Source: DATKMK01 sp035541895
GTDB taxonomy: Bacteria; Desulfobacterota; Binatia; HRBIN30; JACQVA1
Length of the DNA: 64,000 bases
Direction: 5' to 3'
NCBI GenBank assembly: GCA_035541895.1
Contig: DATKMK010000120.1
Location: 1-64,000, forward strand
The notes under the pieces are model-generated. The model made no database searches and was not told the DNA's origin. It worked only from the letters and a program-made list of their open reading frames with translations. The position numbers and the translations under genes are program-made. Of the stretch, positions 49,555-57,222 are shown one piece after another. Numbering within the stretch: the stretch's first letter is position 1; every line of letters starts with the position of its first letter.

Positions 49555-52413
49555 TCACCTACGCCGTCGCCGCGCCCGTGTAAGCCAGGCGAGCGGAGCC
49601 AGCAGCAGCACCCACGTTCCGGCGCCGTTGCCATCACCGACTTGACAACCGCTGACCGAGGTCGACCGTGATGTCGCCGTCGCGGTCTGCGTTGCGGTCG
49701 GCGGAATCGGCGTCGCGGTCGGCGTCCGCGTAACCGTCTCGGTCGGCGTCTCACTCGGCGTCGCGGTCTTGGTGGACGTGTCGGTTGCGGTTGGCGACGG
49801 CGTCGGAGTGTCAGTCGATGTCGGCGTCACGCTTGGGCTGACGGTCTCGCTTGGCGTCGTCGTCGGGGTCGCCGTCTCGGTCGCGGTCGTCGTCGGCGTA
49901 TCACTCGCCGTCGCGCTCGGGACTGGGGTGTCGCTCGGGGTTGCCGTCGGCGTTTCCGTATCGGTGGCGGTTGGCAGCGGCGTCTCGGTGTCGGTCGGGC
50001 TCGGCGTCGCGGTCTCCGTCTCGGTCGGGCTCGGCGAAGCCGTTTCCGTGGGTGTCGGGGTTTCGCTCGCGCTCGGTGAGGCGGACGCCGTCGAGGTGGC
50101 GGTTTGAGTCGGGCTCTGCGTTGCGGTCTGCGTCGCAGTCGATGAGGCCGTCGCGACCGGGGTGGGAGTTTCGGTCGCGGTCGGGGTCGCGGTAGCGGTT
50201 GGCACTTCAGTCGGGGTCTCGGTTTCCGTCGGAATTTCGGTTTCGGTCTGCGTCGGCGTCACCGTTGCCGTGTCAGTCGGCAGCGGCGTGCTGGTGATCG
50301 TCGGCGTGTCGGTGGGAAGCGGCGTGTCGGTCGGCGTGTCAGTTGGTCCCGGGGTATCCGTGATCGTCGGCGTGGCCGTGGCGGTCGGTGTTGGAGTTCC
50401 CGTCGGCGTCTCTGTGTCGGTAAACGTTTCCGTCGCGGTCGGAGTTTCCGTCGCGGTCTCAGTGTCGGTCGGCGTCGCTGTCTCAGTCGGCGTGTCCGTC
50501 GGCAACGGTGTGTCGGTATCGGTGGGGACTACGGTTTCGGTCGGCGTTTCGGTCGGAGTGTTGCTCGGGCCAGCGGTGGCGGTGTCGGTTGGGGTGTGCG
50601 TGGGGCCCGGCGTGTCCGTAATCGTCGGCGTGACCGTTGTGGTTGGCGTCGCGGTGTCCGTGGGGGTTTCGGTCGGCGTATCGGTCGGTCCCGGCGTCGC
50701 CGTGTCCGTGGGAGTTGCGGTATCAGTTGGTGCTTCGGTCGGAGTGTCCGTCGGGCCAGCGGTGGCGGTGTCGGTCGGGGTGTCTGTGGCTGCTGGCGTG
50801 TCGGTGATCGTTGGTGTCGCCGTCTCGGCCGGCGCCTCGGTTTCGGTCGGCGTTTGGGTTTGAGTCGAAGTCTGCGTGGCCGTATCGGTCGGTTCGGCAG
50901 TGTTGGTTTCGGTCGGGGTCGCGGTCTCTGTAAGTGTTAGGGTTTCAGTCGCTGTCTGGGTCGCGGTGTCGGTTGGCGTGCTGGTCGCCGTCTCCGTTGG
51001 ACTCGCGGTTGGCGTGTCCGTTGCCGTCGGCGAGGGGGACGGAGTGTCGGTCGGGGTTTCCGTTGGCGTCGACGACGGCGTGTTGGTTGGCGTATCGGTC
51101 GGCGTCACAGTCGCCGTGCTCGTTGGCGTGTCGGTGCCGGTTGCGGTTGGAGTCGGCGAAGCAGTTGGCGGCGGCGTTGGGGTGTTCGTCGGCGTCGGCG
51201 TTGCCGTCGGAGTCGGGGTCGCCGGCGGCACGGAGGAGAAGACCGCGATTCCATTGTCGCTGTAGCCGGCGCCATAGACGTTGGCATCGTCGGGGCTGGC
51301 GGCAACGGAGATTGCACCGCTCAATCCGTCGACGCCGCCAACCCCATCGACTTGACTCTCGACGAACGTCAGCGCGCTGGTCGTCGTGTTCCGGCTGAAG
51401 ACCGCCAACGCATTATCGCCGAACCCGGCCACGTACACGTGCGTGCCATCGAAGCTCGTCGCGACACTGAAGGCGCTGGCCAAGCCCGAGATGCCGCCGC
51501 CGTTCTTCTTCGCTTCCACGAACGACAACGCGCCGGTGGTCGCGTTTCGACTGAAGGCCGCGACCGCGCTGGAGCTGACGCCGGTGGCGTACACGCTCTT
51601 GCCGTCCGCCGCCACGGTAACGGAGGAGGCGCCGCTCAACCCGTCGACGCCGCCGATGCCCTGCTTCAGCACCTGCACGAAGCTGAGGGTTCCGGTCATC
51701 GCATCGCGCGCAAAAACGGCGATCGCGTTACTCGACTGGCCGGTCGCGTAGAGATGTTTGGCATCCGCACTCAACGCGACGCCCGAGGCGCCATCGAGGC
51801 CGTCGACCGGGCCGATGCCGTTTTTCGCGGTTTGGAAATAGGTCAACAATCCCGTCGTAGAGTTGCGATGAAAGGCGGCCACGGAATCGCTGATGAACCC
51901 GGTTGCGTACAGATCAGCGTTGTCGGGACTGACCATGAGTGCAGTCGGCGCGTCTATCCCGTCGACCCCGCCGACTCCCTGTTGTACCGCCCCCAAGAAC
52001 GTCAACGATCCGGTAGTCGCGTCGCGACTGAACGCGGCGATCGTCTTCGAGCTCTCGCCGGCAACGTAGACATGCTTGCCATCCGGGCTCACGGTGACGG
52101 CCGAAGGCCCGGCGATCCCGCTGACACCGCCGACGCCGTTTTGTTTGCGCTCGACGAAGCTGAGCGAGCCGGTCACGCCGTTGCGGCTGAACACGGCCAC
52201 CGAATTGTCGGTGAATCCGGCCGCGTACACGTGCTTCCCATCGGGGCTGACGGTCACCGAAAACACACCGCCGATACCTGAAACGCCGGAGACGCCGTTC
52301 TTCTGAACCTCGATAAAATTGAGGAAACTCGCATCGGCTCGAACCGATAGCCCGATCGATATGGATGCCAGAAACAGAACCGTCGAGACTGTCGAGTCGA
52401 TCTTACTCTTCAT
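49555..52413 (-). CDS. Secreted seven-repeat beta-propeller with acidic Thr-Pro stalk
   Basis: A 952-aa exported protein. After a signal peptide (ending VRADAS) come seven repeats of about 48 residues (SVTVSPDGKHVYAAG ... SVAVFSRN ... TGSLSFV), a lactonase/YVTN-like propeller. Then a Thr-Pro stalk of about 500 residues follows, unusually rich in Asp and Glu. The C-terminus is a short Cys-containing segment (VSGCQVGDGNGAG), hydrophobic TWVLLLAPLAWL and five Arg, resembling JDVT- or MYXO-CTERM sorting tails. AGGAG precedes the ATG at 52413. It is inserted, in reverse orientation, between the cobA-hemD fusion and hemB. Confidence 0.85.
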   Translation of the reverse strand: MKSKIDSTVSTVLFLASISIGLSVRADASFLNFIEVQKNGVSGVSGIGGVFSVTVSPDGKHVYAAGFTDNSVAVFSRNGVTGSLSFVERKQNGVGGVSGIAGPSAVTVSPDGKHVYVAGESSKTIAAFSRDATTGSLTFLGAVQQGVGGVDGIDAPTALMVSPDNADLYATGFISDSVAAFHRNSTTGLLTYFQTAKNGIGPVDGLDGASGVALSADAKHLYATGQSSNAIAVFARDAMTGTLSFVQVLKQGIGGVDGLSGASSVTVAADGKSVYATGVSSSAVAAFSRNATTGALSFVEAKKNGGGISGLASAFSVATSFDGTHVYVAGFGDNALAVFSRNTTTSALTFVESQVDGVGGVDGLSGAISVAASPDDANVYGAGYSDNGIAVFSSVPPATPTPTATPTPTNTPTPPPTASPTPTATGTDTPTSTATVTPTDTPTNTPSSTPTETPTDTPSPSPTATDTPTASPTETATSTPTDTATQTATETLTLTETATPTETNTAEPTDTATQTSTQTQTPTETEAPAETATPTITDTPAATDTPTDTATAGPTDTPTEAPTDTATPTDTATPGPTDTPTETPTDTATPTTTVTPTITDTPGPTHTPTDTATAGPSNTPTETPTETVVPTDTDTPLPTDTPTETATPTDTETATETPTATETFTDTETPTGTPTPTATATPTITDTPGPTDTPTDTPLPTDTPTITSTPLPTDTATVTPTQTETEIPTETETPTEVPTATATPTATETPTPVATASSTATQTATQSPTQTATSTASASPSASETPTPTETASPSPTETETATPSPTDTETPLPTATDTETPTATPSDTPVPSATASDTPTTTATETATPTTTPSETVSPSVTPTSTDTPTPSPTATDTSTKTATPSETPTETVTRTPTATPIPPTATQTATATSRSTSVSGCQVGDGNGAGTWVLLLAPLAWLTRARRRRR
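49690..51228 (-). repeat. Long acidic Thr-Pro codon repeat
   Basis: About 1.5 kb of units encoding TDTPTETPTDTATPT-type repeats. The variable position is mostly Asp, Glu or Ala, giving a negatively charged stalk, unlike the Arg/Ser-rich stalk of the 39-44 kb protein. Confidence 0.8.
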
Positions 52414-52456
52414 CGAGCACTCCTGCAGAGCCGGCGAAGCGGGACGAATCGCGCCC

Positions 52457-52485
52457 CGTATAACCCGTAACCGCGTTTGAATCAA
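52457..52485 (-). promoter_or_regulatory. Promoter of the propeller/Thr-Pro gene
   Basis: On the minus strand TTGATT (plus-strand 52480-52485) and TATACG (52457-52462) are separated by 17 bases, about 45 bases before the ATG at 52413, in an AT-rich patch shared with the divergent hemB. Confidence 0.5.
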
Positions 52486-52593
52486 AGCGAAAAAATTACG
52501 GCCCGGGTTCGCTGCAACAAAATCTCGCTGCCGTGCTACTCGACCACGGCGGCATTTGCTACGTTCAGGACATCGTCGGCTGGGAGCACTGCG

Positions 52594-53577
52594 ATGGAAT
52601 TCCCCACGTATCGTCCGCGCCGGTTGCGCAAGAACGAAACCCTGCGCCGCATGGTGCGCGAGACTCGATTGAGCGTCGACAACTTGATCATGCCGCTGTT
52701 CGTCGTTCCCGGCAGCCGCGTGAGCAATCCCGTCGGGAGCATGCCGGGTGTCCTCCAACTTTCGGCGGATCGTGCTGTTGAGGAGTGCAAAGCGATCCGC
52801 GATCTCGGGATTCCCGCGGTGATCCTCTTCGGCATCCCCGAGAGCAAAGACAGCGTCGGCTCGCAGGCGTACAGTGATCGCGGTGTGGTGCAGCAAGCCT
52901 TGCGCGCCATCAAGGAGGCCGTACCGGGCCTGGTGCTGATCACCGACGTTTGCCTGTGCGAATACACCGATCACGGTCACTGCGGTGTGATCGTCGACCG
53001 CGACGTCGACAACGACTCGACGCTCGATCTGCTGGTGAAGGAGTCGTTGTCGCACGCGCGCGCCGGCGCCGACATGGTGGCGCCGTCCGACATGATGGAC
53101 GGACGCGTCGGCGCGATTCGCGAGGCGCTCGACGAAGAAGGGTTCGATCAGCTTCCGATCATGGCCTACGCCGCCAAGTTCGCCTCGGGCTTCTACGGTC
53201 CGTTCCGCGAGGCGGCGGAATCCACGCCACAGTTCGGCGATCGTCGTTCGTACCAGATGGATCCGCCCAACGCCGACGAAGCCCTGCGCGAGGTCGCGCT
53301 CGACATCGATGAAGGCGCCGACATCGTCATGGTGAAACCCGCCCTGCCCTATCTCGATCTGATTTGGCGGGTGAAGCAGGAGTTCGGTTACCCGGTCGCT
53401 GCCTACAACGTCAGCGGCGAGTACGCGATGATCAAGGCCGCCGCCGCCAACGGCTGGCTCGACGAGGAGCGGGTGATGATGGAAACGCTCACCGCCATCC
53501 GCCGCGCCGGCGCCGATCTGATTCTCACCTACTTCGCCAAAGACGCGGCCCGCGTGCTTGCTTCCGCCCGGCAGTGA
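52594..53577 (+). CDS. hemB: Delta-aminolevulinic acid dehydratase (porphobilinogen synthase)
   Basis: A 327-aa enzyme condensing two ALA to porphobilinogen. The Schiff-base lysines are Lys195 (YAAKFASGFYGP) and Lys248 (MVKPALPYLD). The zinc site is of the three-cysteine type (Cys120, Cys122, Cys130 in DVCLCEYTDHGHCG), so a Zn-dependent enzyme is expected. Length is normal. The ATG at 52594 follows GGGAG; the longer frame is not family-like. It is separated from the rest of the hem operon by the reversed propeller gene and therefore needs its own promoter. Confidence 0.97.
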   Translation: MEFPTYRPRRLRKNETLRRMVRETRLSVDNLIMPLFVVPGSRVSNPVGSMPGVLQLSADRAVEECKAIRDLGIPAVILFGIPESKDSVGSQAYSDRGVVQQALRAIKEAVPGLVLITDVCLCEYTDHGHCGVIVDRDVDNDSTLDLLVKESLSHARAGADMVAPSDMMDGRVGAIREALDEEGFDQLPIMAYAAKFASGFYGPFREAAESTPQFGDRRSYQMDPPNADEALREVALDIDEGADIVMVKPALPYLDLIWRVKQEFGYPVAAYNVSGEYAMIKAAAANGWLDEERVMMETLTAIRRAGADLILTYFAKDAARVLASARQ

Positions 53578-53720
53578 AAGGTGGCACGCGATTTCCGAGC
53601 GCGTGTCTGCGTTCCGAATCCGGACGCGCGCCCGGAGGTCGCGCGCGACCGGAGGATTTGTTCCGTCTTGAGCACCGAATCGTGCGTTTGCTATGAAAGC
53701 GTCGTCAAACGGAGGCGTCG

Positions 53721-53939
53721 GTGGCGCGCGAAGACCTGATCCAGATCGAGGGGACGGTCAAGGAGATTCTGGCCGGCGGCCAGTTCCGCGTCGAATCGGA
53801 CAAGGGTCAACACTTCCTCGCCAAGATCAGCGGCCGCATGCGGCGGTTTCACATTCGCGTCATCCCCGGCGACAAAGTCACCGTCGCCGTCTCACCCTAC
53901 GACCCGAGTCACGGGTTGATCGTTTATCGGAGTGCGTGA
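53721..53939 (+). CDS. infA: Translation initiation factor IF-1
   Basis: A 72-aa OB-fold initiation factor that assists IF-2/IF-3 at the 30S A site. The pattern IQIEGTVKEILAGGQFRVES, FLAKISGRMRRFHIRVIPGDKVTVAVSPYD is family-typical. The start is a GTG with GGAGG five bases away. Here it follows hemB, away from ribosomal protein genes, so it may be a second IF-1 copy. Confidence 0.93.
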   Translation: MAREDLIQIEGTVKEILAGGQFRVESDKGQHFLAKISGRMRRFHIRVIPGDKVTVAVSPYDPSHGLIVYRSA

Positions 53940-54003
53940 GTGGCGGGTGGCGAATGGTGAGTGGTGACTCGGGACGCGGGACTCAGGACCCGAGACTGCC
54001 CCC
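53940..54003. repeat. Degenerate intergenic repeat
   Basis: Units GTGGCGGGTGGCGA, GGTGAGTGGTGA and GACTCGGGACGCGGGACTC fill the 64-base gap between infA and the next gene. They resemble those in the 20.45-kb gap. GACTCGGG and a partly inverted CCCGAGAC can form a hairpin. Confidence 0.45.
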
Positions 54004-54921
54004 GTGAGTGATATCGAATCGCCCGCGCGCACCACGCAGTTGATTGCGCGCATTGCCGACCGACTGAGCGCAGTCCGCGGCGTCGCCGCGATCGTGCTCG
54101 GCGGCTCGCGCGCGCGCGGCAATGCCCGAGCCGACGCCGACATCGACGTGGGTCTCTACTACCACCCCGATCAACCGCCCGATGTCGACGCGCTGCGCGC
54201 GTTGGCCGACGAACTTGACGATCGCCATTCGCCGGACGCGGTGACGGCGCCCGGCGAATGGGGACCGTGGATCAACGGCGGCGCTTGGCTGCAAGTCGAC
54301 GGCCAGCGCGTCGATTGGTTGTATCGCGACCTCGATCACGTGCGGCGCACGATCGCCGACTGTCGTCGCGGCCTCCACACCTGCGACTATCAACCGGGAC
54401 ATCCGCACGGCTTTCACAATCACATGTACATGGCCGAGGTGTTCTATGCGCGCATCCTGCGCGACCCCGGCGGCGCGGTACTGGCGATCAAAGCCGACAC
54501 CATGGTCTACCCGCCGCTGCTCAAGCGTGTCGTGATCGAGCGGCATCTGTGGGAAGCCGGATTCGCGTTGATGACCGCGCGCAAGCCGGCGGCGCGCTGC
54601 GACGTGGCCTACGTCGGCGGCTGCCTGTTCCGTTGCATCGCCTGCTTGGTGCAGGTCTTGTTCGCCCTCAACGAACGCTACTGCATGAACGAGAAAGGGT
54701 CGGTCGCGTTGGTGGAAACGCTCCCGCAACGACCGCCGCATTTCGCCGAGATCGTCAATGCGGTATCCGCGCAGCCCGGCGACACCCCGGTCGCCTTGCA
54801 GGCGACACTCGATCACCTCGATCGCCTCGCGGCCGCGTGCGCCGATCTGTGCCGCGAGCCGCTGCGGCACCTCCCGCCGCTCCCCGCGGAAGCCCGCTCG
54901 CCACGCCGCAGGTCGTGGTGA
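54004..54921 (+). CDS. Nucleotidyltransferase-fold protein
   Basis: A 305-aa protein with an N-terminal MNT/Pol-beta-type nucleotidyltransferase domain: AIVLGGSRARGNARADADIDVGLYY shows the GSRARG ... DxD catalytic pattern (about residues 34-53), with a third acidic strand expected in GQRVDWLYRDLD. The C-terminal half is helical (MYMAEVFYARIL, CLFRCIACLVQVLFALN) and looks like a substrate-binding domain of aminoglycoside-type or DUF4037-like nucleotidyltransferases. Start is a GTG. It may transfer a nucleotide to a small molecule or protein; the neighbours give no clue. Confidence 0.8.
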   Translation: MSDIESPARTTQLIARIADRLSAVRGVAAIVLGGSRARGNARADADIDVGLYYHPDQPPDVDALRALADELDDRHSPDAVTAPGEWGPWINGGAWLQVDGQRVDWLYRDLDHVRRTIADCRRGLHTCDYQPGHPHGFHNHMYMAEVFYARILRDPGGAVLAIKADTMVYPPLLKRVVIERHLWEAGFALMTARKPAARCDVAYVGGCLFRCIACLVQVLFALNERYCMNEKGSVALVETLPQRPPHFAEIVNAVSAQPGDTPVALQATLDHLDRLAAACADLCREPLRHLPPLPAEARSPRRRSW

Positions 54922-55051
54922 GGTGACTCAGCCTCCAGGACTCGGATTGCCCGCGCCGCGATCGGAAAATTTGCTGCGACGGACTTTTTTGTGTCAGCCG
55001 TTTCTGGTTACGGTCGTCTAATGTCCATGGGGTTCACGAGGGAAGGTACGA

Positions 55052-57097
55052 GTGTTGATCCCGCGTTTCATCCGGTGCATCGCTGCAGTAGCAATCGCGA
55101 CCGCGTTCATCAGAGGGGCCGCCGCGGCTCAGGCGATCGGCGCCGAAGCCGCGCAACAAATCCAAGCCTTGATGCAGGAAAAAGCCGCGCGCTCCCGCGT
55201 CCAGCGCAAGATCGGATCGCATCTGGTCTACGCGGCGAAGCTCGGTCGCGGAGAGCCGATCGCCCGTGGAGTGTCGACCCTGGCCCTCCCACTGCAAATC
55301 GACAGCGGCCGTCGCGCGCTGGTCGATATCAAGGCCGATATCGGCCCAACAATTCTTGAGGACATCGCGGCACTCGGCGGCGAGGTCGTCAACAGTTTTC
55401 CCGCGTATCGAGCGATTCGGGCGTGGCTTCCGCTGAACGCGGTTGAGACGCTCGCGGCGCGCGACGACGTCGACGCCATTCACCCCGCCGCCAAGCGGGT
55501 TCATCGCAAGCTGACCACTTCCGAAGGCGACGTCGCGCATCGTGCCAACCTGGCGCGCGCGCGCTTCGGCATCGACGGCACGGGCGTCAAAATCGGCGTG
55601 CTGTCCGACAGCGTCGACAACCTCGCCAAGGTACAGAGCACCGGCGATCTCGGAGCGGTAGCGGTGTTGCCCGGGCTCAGCGGCGTGCCCGGCAGCGGCG
55701 AAGGCACTGCGCTGCTGGAAATCGCGTACGATCTCGCCCCCGGCGCATCGCTGTTTTTCGCGACGACCGGTGACACCGACGCGTCGATGGCCACCAACAT
55801 TCAGGCGCTGCGGGCCGCCGGCTGCGACATCATCGTGGACGACATCGGATTTCTCGACGAGCCGGTGTTTCAGGACGGCGTGATCGCGCAAGCCGTCGAC
55901 CAGGTTACCGCAGACGGCGCCCTGTACATCTCGGCAGCCGGCAACGGCGGCAACGAAAACGCGGGCACATCGGGCGCCTGGGAGGGCGACTTCGTCGCGT
56001 CGTCGAGCGTCATCACCGTCAGCGGCAGCGACGAGGTGCTGCACGATTTCGGCGGCACAGTGCTCAACCCGATGACGGCCGAGTCGAATCAACCGCCGGT
56101 GATCATCAGCTTGCAGTGGTCGGATGCGTTCGGCCAGTCCGCCAACGATTACGACTTGTTCATCTTGAGCGGAAACACCGTCGTCGCGGCGTCCACCGAC
56201 TCGCAGTCCGGAACCGACGATCCGATCGAGGCCGTCGATCTCACCAACGTGAAGGCAACCGGGCTCACCGTCGCCGTCGGGCGCTACTCTGGCGAGGCGC
56301 GGTTCCTCCACCTCGACACCAACGGCGGCGAGCTCGCGATTCACACGGTCGGAGAAATCTACGGTCACCCGACCGCGGAAGGCGCCGTCGCGGTCGCGGC
56401 GGTCGATGCGATGGACCGGACCACGCCGTTCACCAATGCCGACCGCGTCGAGTGGTACAGCTCCGACGGCCCGCGCCGCATCTTCTACCAAGCCGACGGC
56501 TCTCCGATCACTCCCGGCAACTTTCTTTCCACCGGCGGGATCGTGCGGCAGAAGCCGGACGTGACGGCGGCCGATTGCGTGGTGGCAAGCACGCCCGGGT
56601 TCAATCCGTTCTGCGGCACTTCGGCCTCGTCTGCACACGCCGCCGCGATCGCGGCCCTGGTCAAATCCGCCGGTCCGACGCTCACGGCTTCGGAGGTGCG
56701 CGCGGCCCTGACCTCAACGGCCATCGACATCGAAGCGGCCGGTGTCGATCGCGACTCGGGATTCGGCATCCTCGACGCCCTTGCTGCCGTCCAAGTAGCC
56801 AGCGCCCCCGCCCCGACGGCCACGTCGTCGCCGACGCCGACCCCGACACCTTCTCCGACCCGCACCCACACCCCCACTCGCGCGCCGACGCCAACGGGAT
56901 CGCGCACGCCACAAGCCTGCATCGGCGACTGTGATCAGAGCGGCACGGTCGGCGTCGACGACTTGGTCAAGGGTGTCGACATCGCGCTCGGCAACGCCAC
57001 GCTCAACACCTGCCCCGCGTTCGACTGCAACGGCAACGGACAGGTAACGGTCGACTGTCTGGTCAAGGGGGTGAACAGTGCGCTGTACGGATGCTGA
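55052..57097 (+). CDS. Secreted S8-family peptidase with dockerin-like C-terminus
   Basis: A 681-aa exported subtilisin-fold peptidase. A signal peptide (residues 1-26) and a pro-region-like segment (about 27-170) precede the catalytic domain. Asp186 (IGVLSDSVDN) and Ser524 (CGTSASSAHAAA) fit the Asp and Ser of the triad, and Asn298 (SAAGNGG) the oxyanion hole. Where subtilisins have HGT, this protein has GEGTALLEIAYDLAPG with Glu217, so an Asp-Glu-Ser arrangement is predicted. A short Thr-Pro linker (about 590-625) leads to two Cys-flanked Ca-binding loops (DCDQSGTVGVDDL, DCNGNGQVTVDCL), like a dockerin. Start is a GTG at 55052. Confidence 0.85.
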   Translation: MLIPRFIRCIAAVAIATAFIRGAAAAQAIGAEAAQQIQALMQEKAARSRVQRKIGSHLVYAAKLGRGEPIARGVSTLALPLQIDSGRRALVDIKADIGPTILEDIAALGGEVVNSFPAYRAIRAWLPLNAVETLAARDDVDAIHPAAKRVHRKLTTSEGDVAHRANLARARFGIDGTGVKIGVLSDSVDNLAKVQSTGDLGAVAVLPGLSGVPGSGEGTALLEIAYDLAPGASLFFATTGDTDASMATNIQALRAAGCDIIVDDIGFLDEPVFQDGVIAQAVDQVTADGALYISAAGNGGNENAGTSGAWEGDFVASSSVITVSGSDEVLHDFGGTVLNPMTAESNQPPVIISLQWSDAFGQSANDYDLFILSGNTVVAASTDSQSGTDDPIEAVDLTNVKATGLTVAVGRYSGEARFLHLDTNGGELAIHTVGEIYGHPTAEGAVAVAAVDAMDRTTPFTNADRVEWYSSDGPRRIFYQADGSPITPGNFLSTGGIVRQKPDVTAADCVVASTPGFNPFCGTSASSAHAAAIAALVKSAGPTLTASEVRAALTSTAIDIEAAGVDRDSGFGILDALAAVQVASAPAPTATSSPTPTPTPSPTRTHTPTRAPTPTGSRTPQACIGDCDQSGTVGVDDLVKGVDIALGNATLNTCPAFDCNGNGQVTVDCLVKGVNSALYGC

Positions 57098-57222
57098 ACC
57101 CTGGTTGCCGAGTCACGCACCGCGCGCATCCTTAGTATTGGCGGCGAGCAAGATGGTCTTCTGAGTATGCATCCACACGACGAAGATCGACAGCCGATTC
57201 GTCGAAGACAGCGCCACGGCCT

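Noticed and set aside
50162..50863. Plus-strand Val-Gly-Val-Ser repeat frame opposite the propeller gene stalk
   Set aside because: Antisense of the acidic Thr-Pro repeat; the minus-strand frame has signal peptide, propeller and tail.
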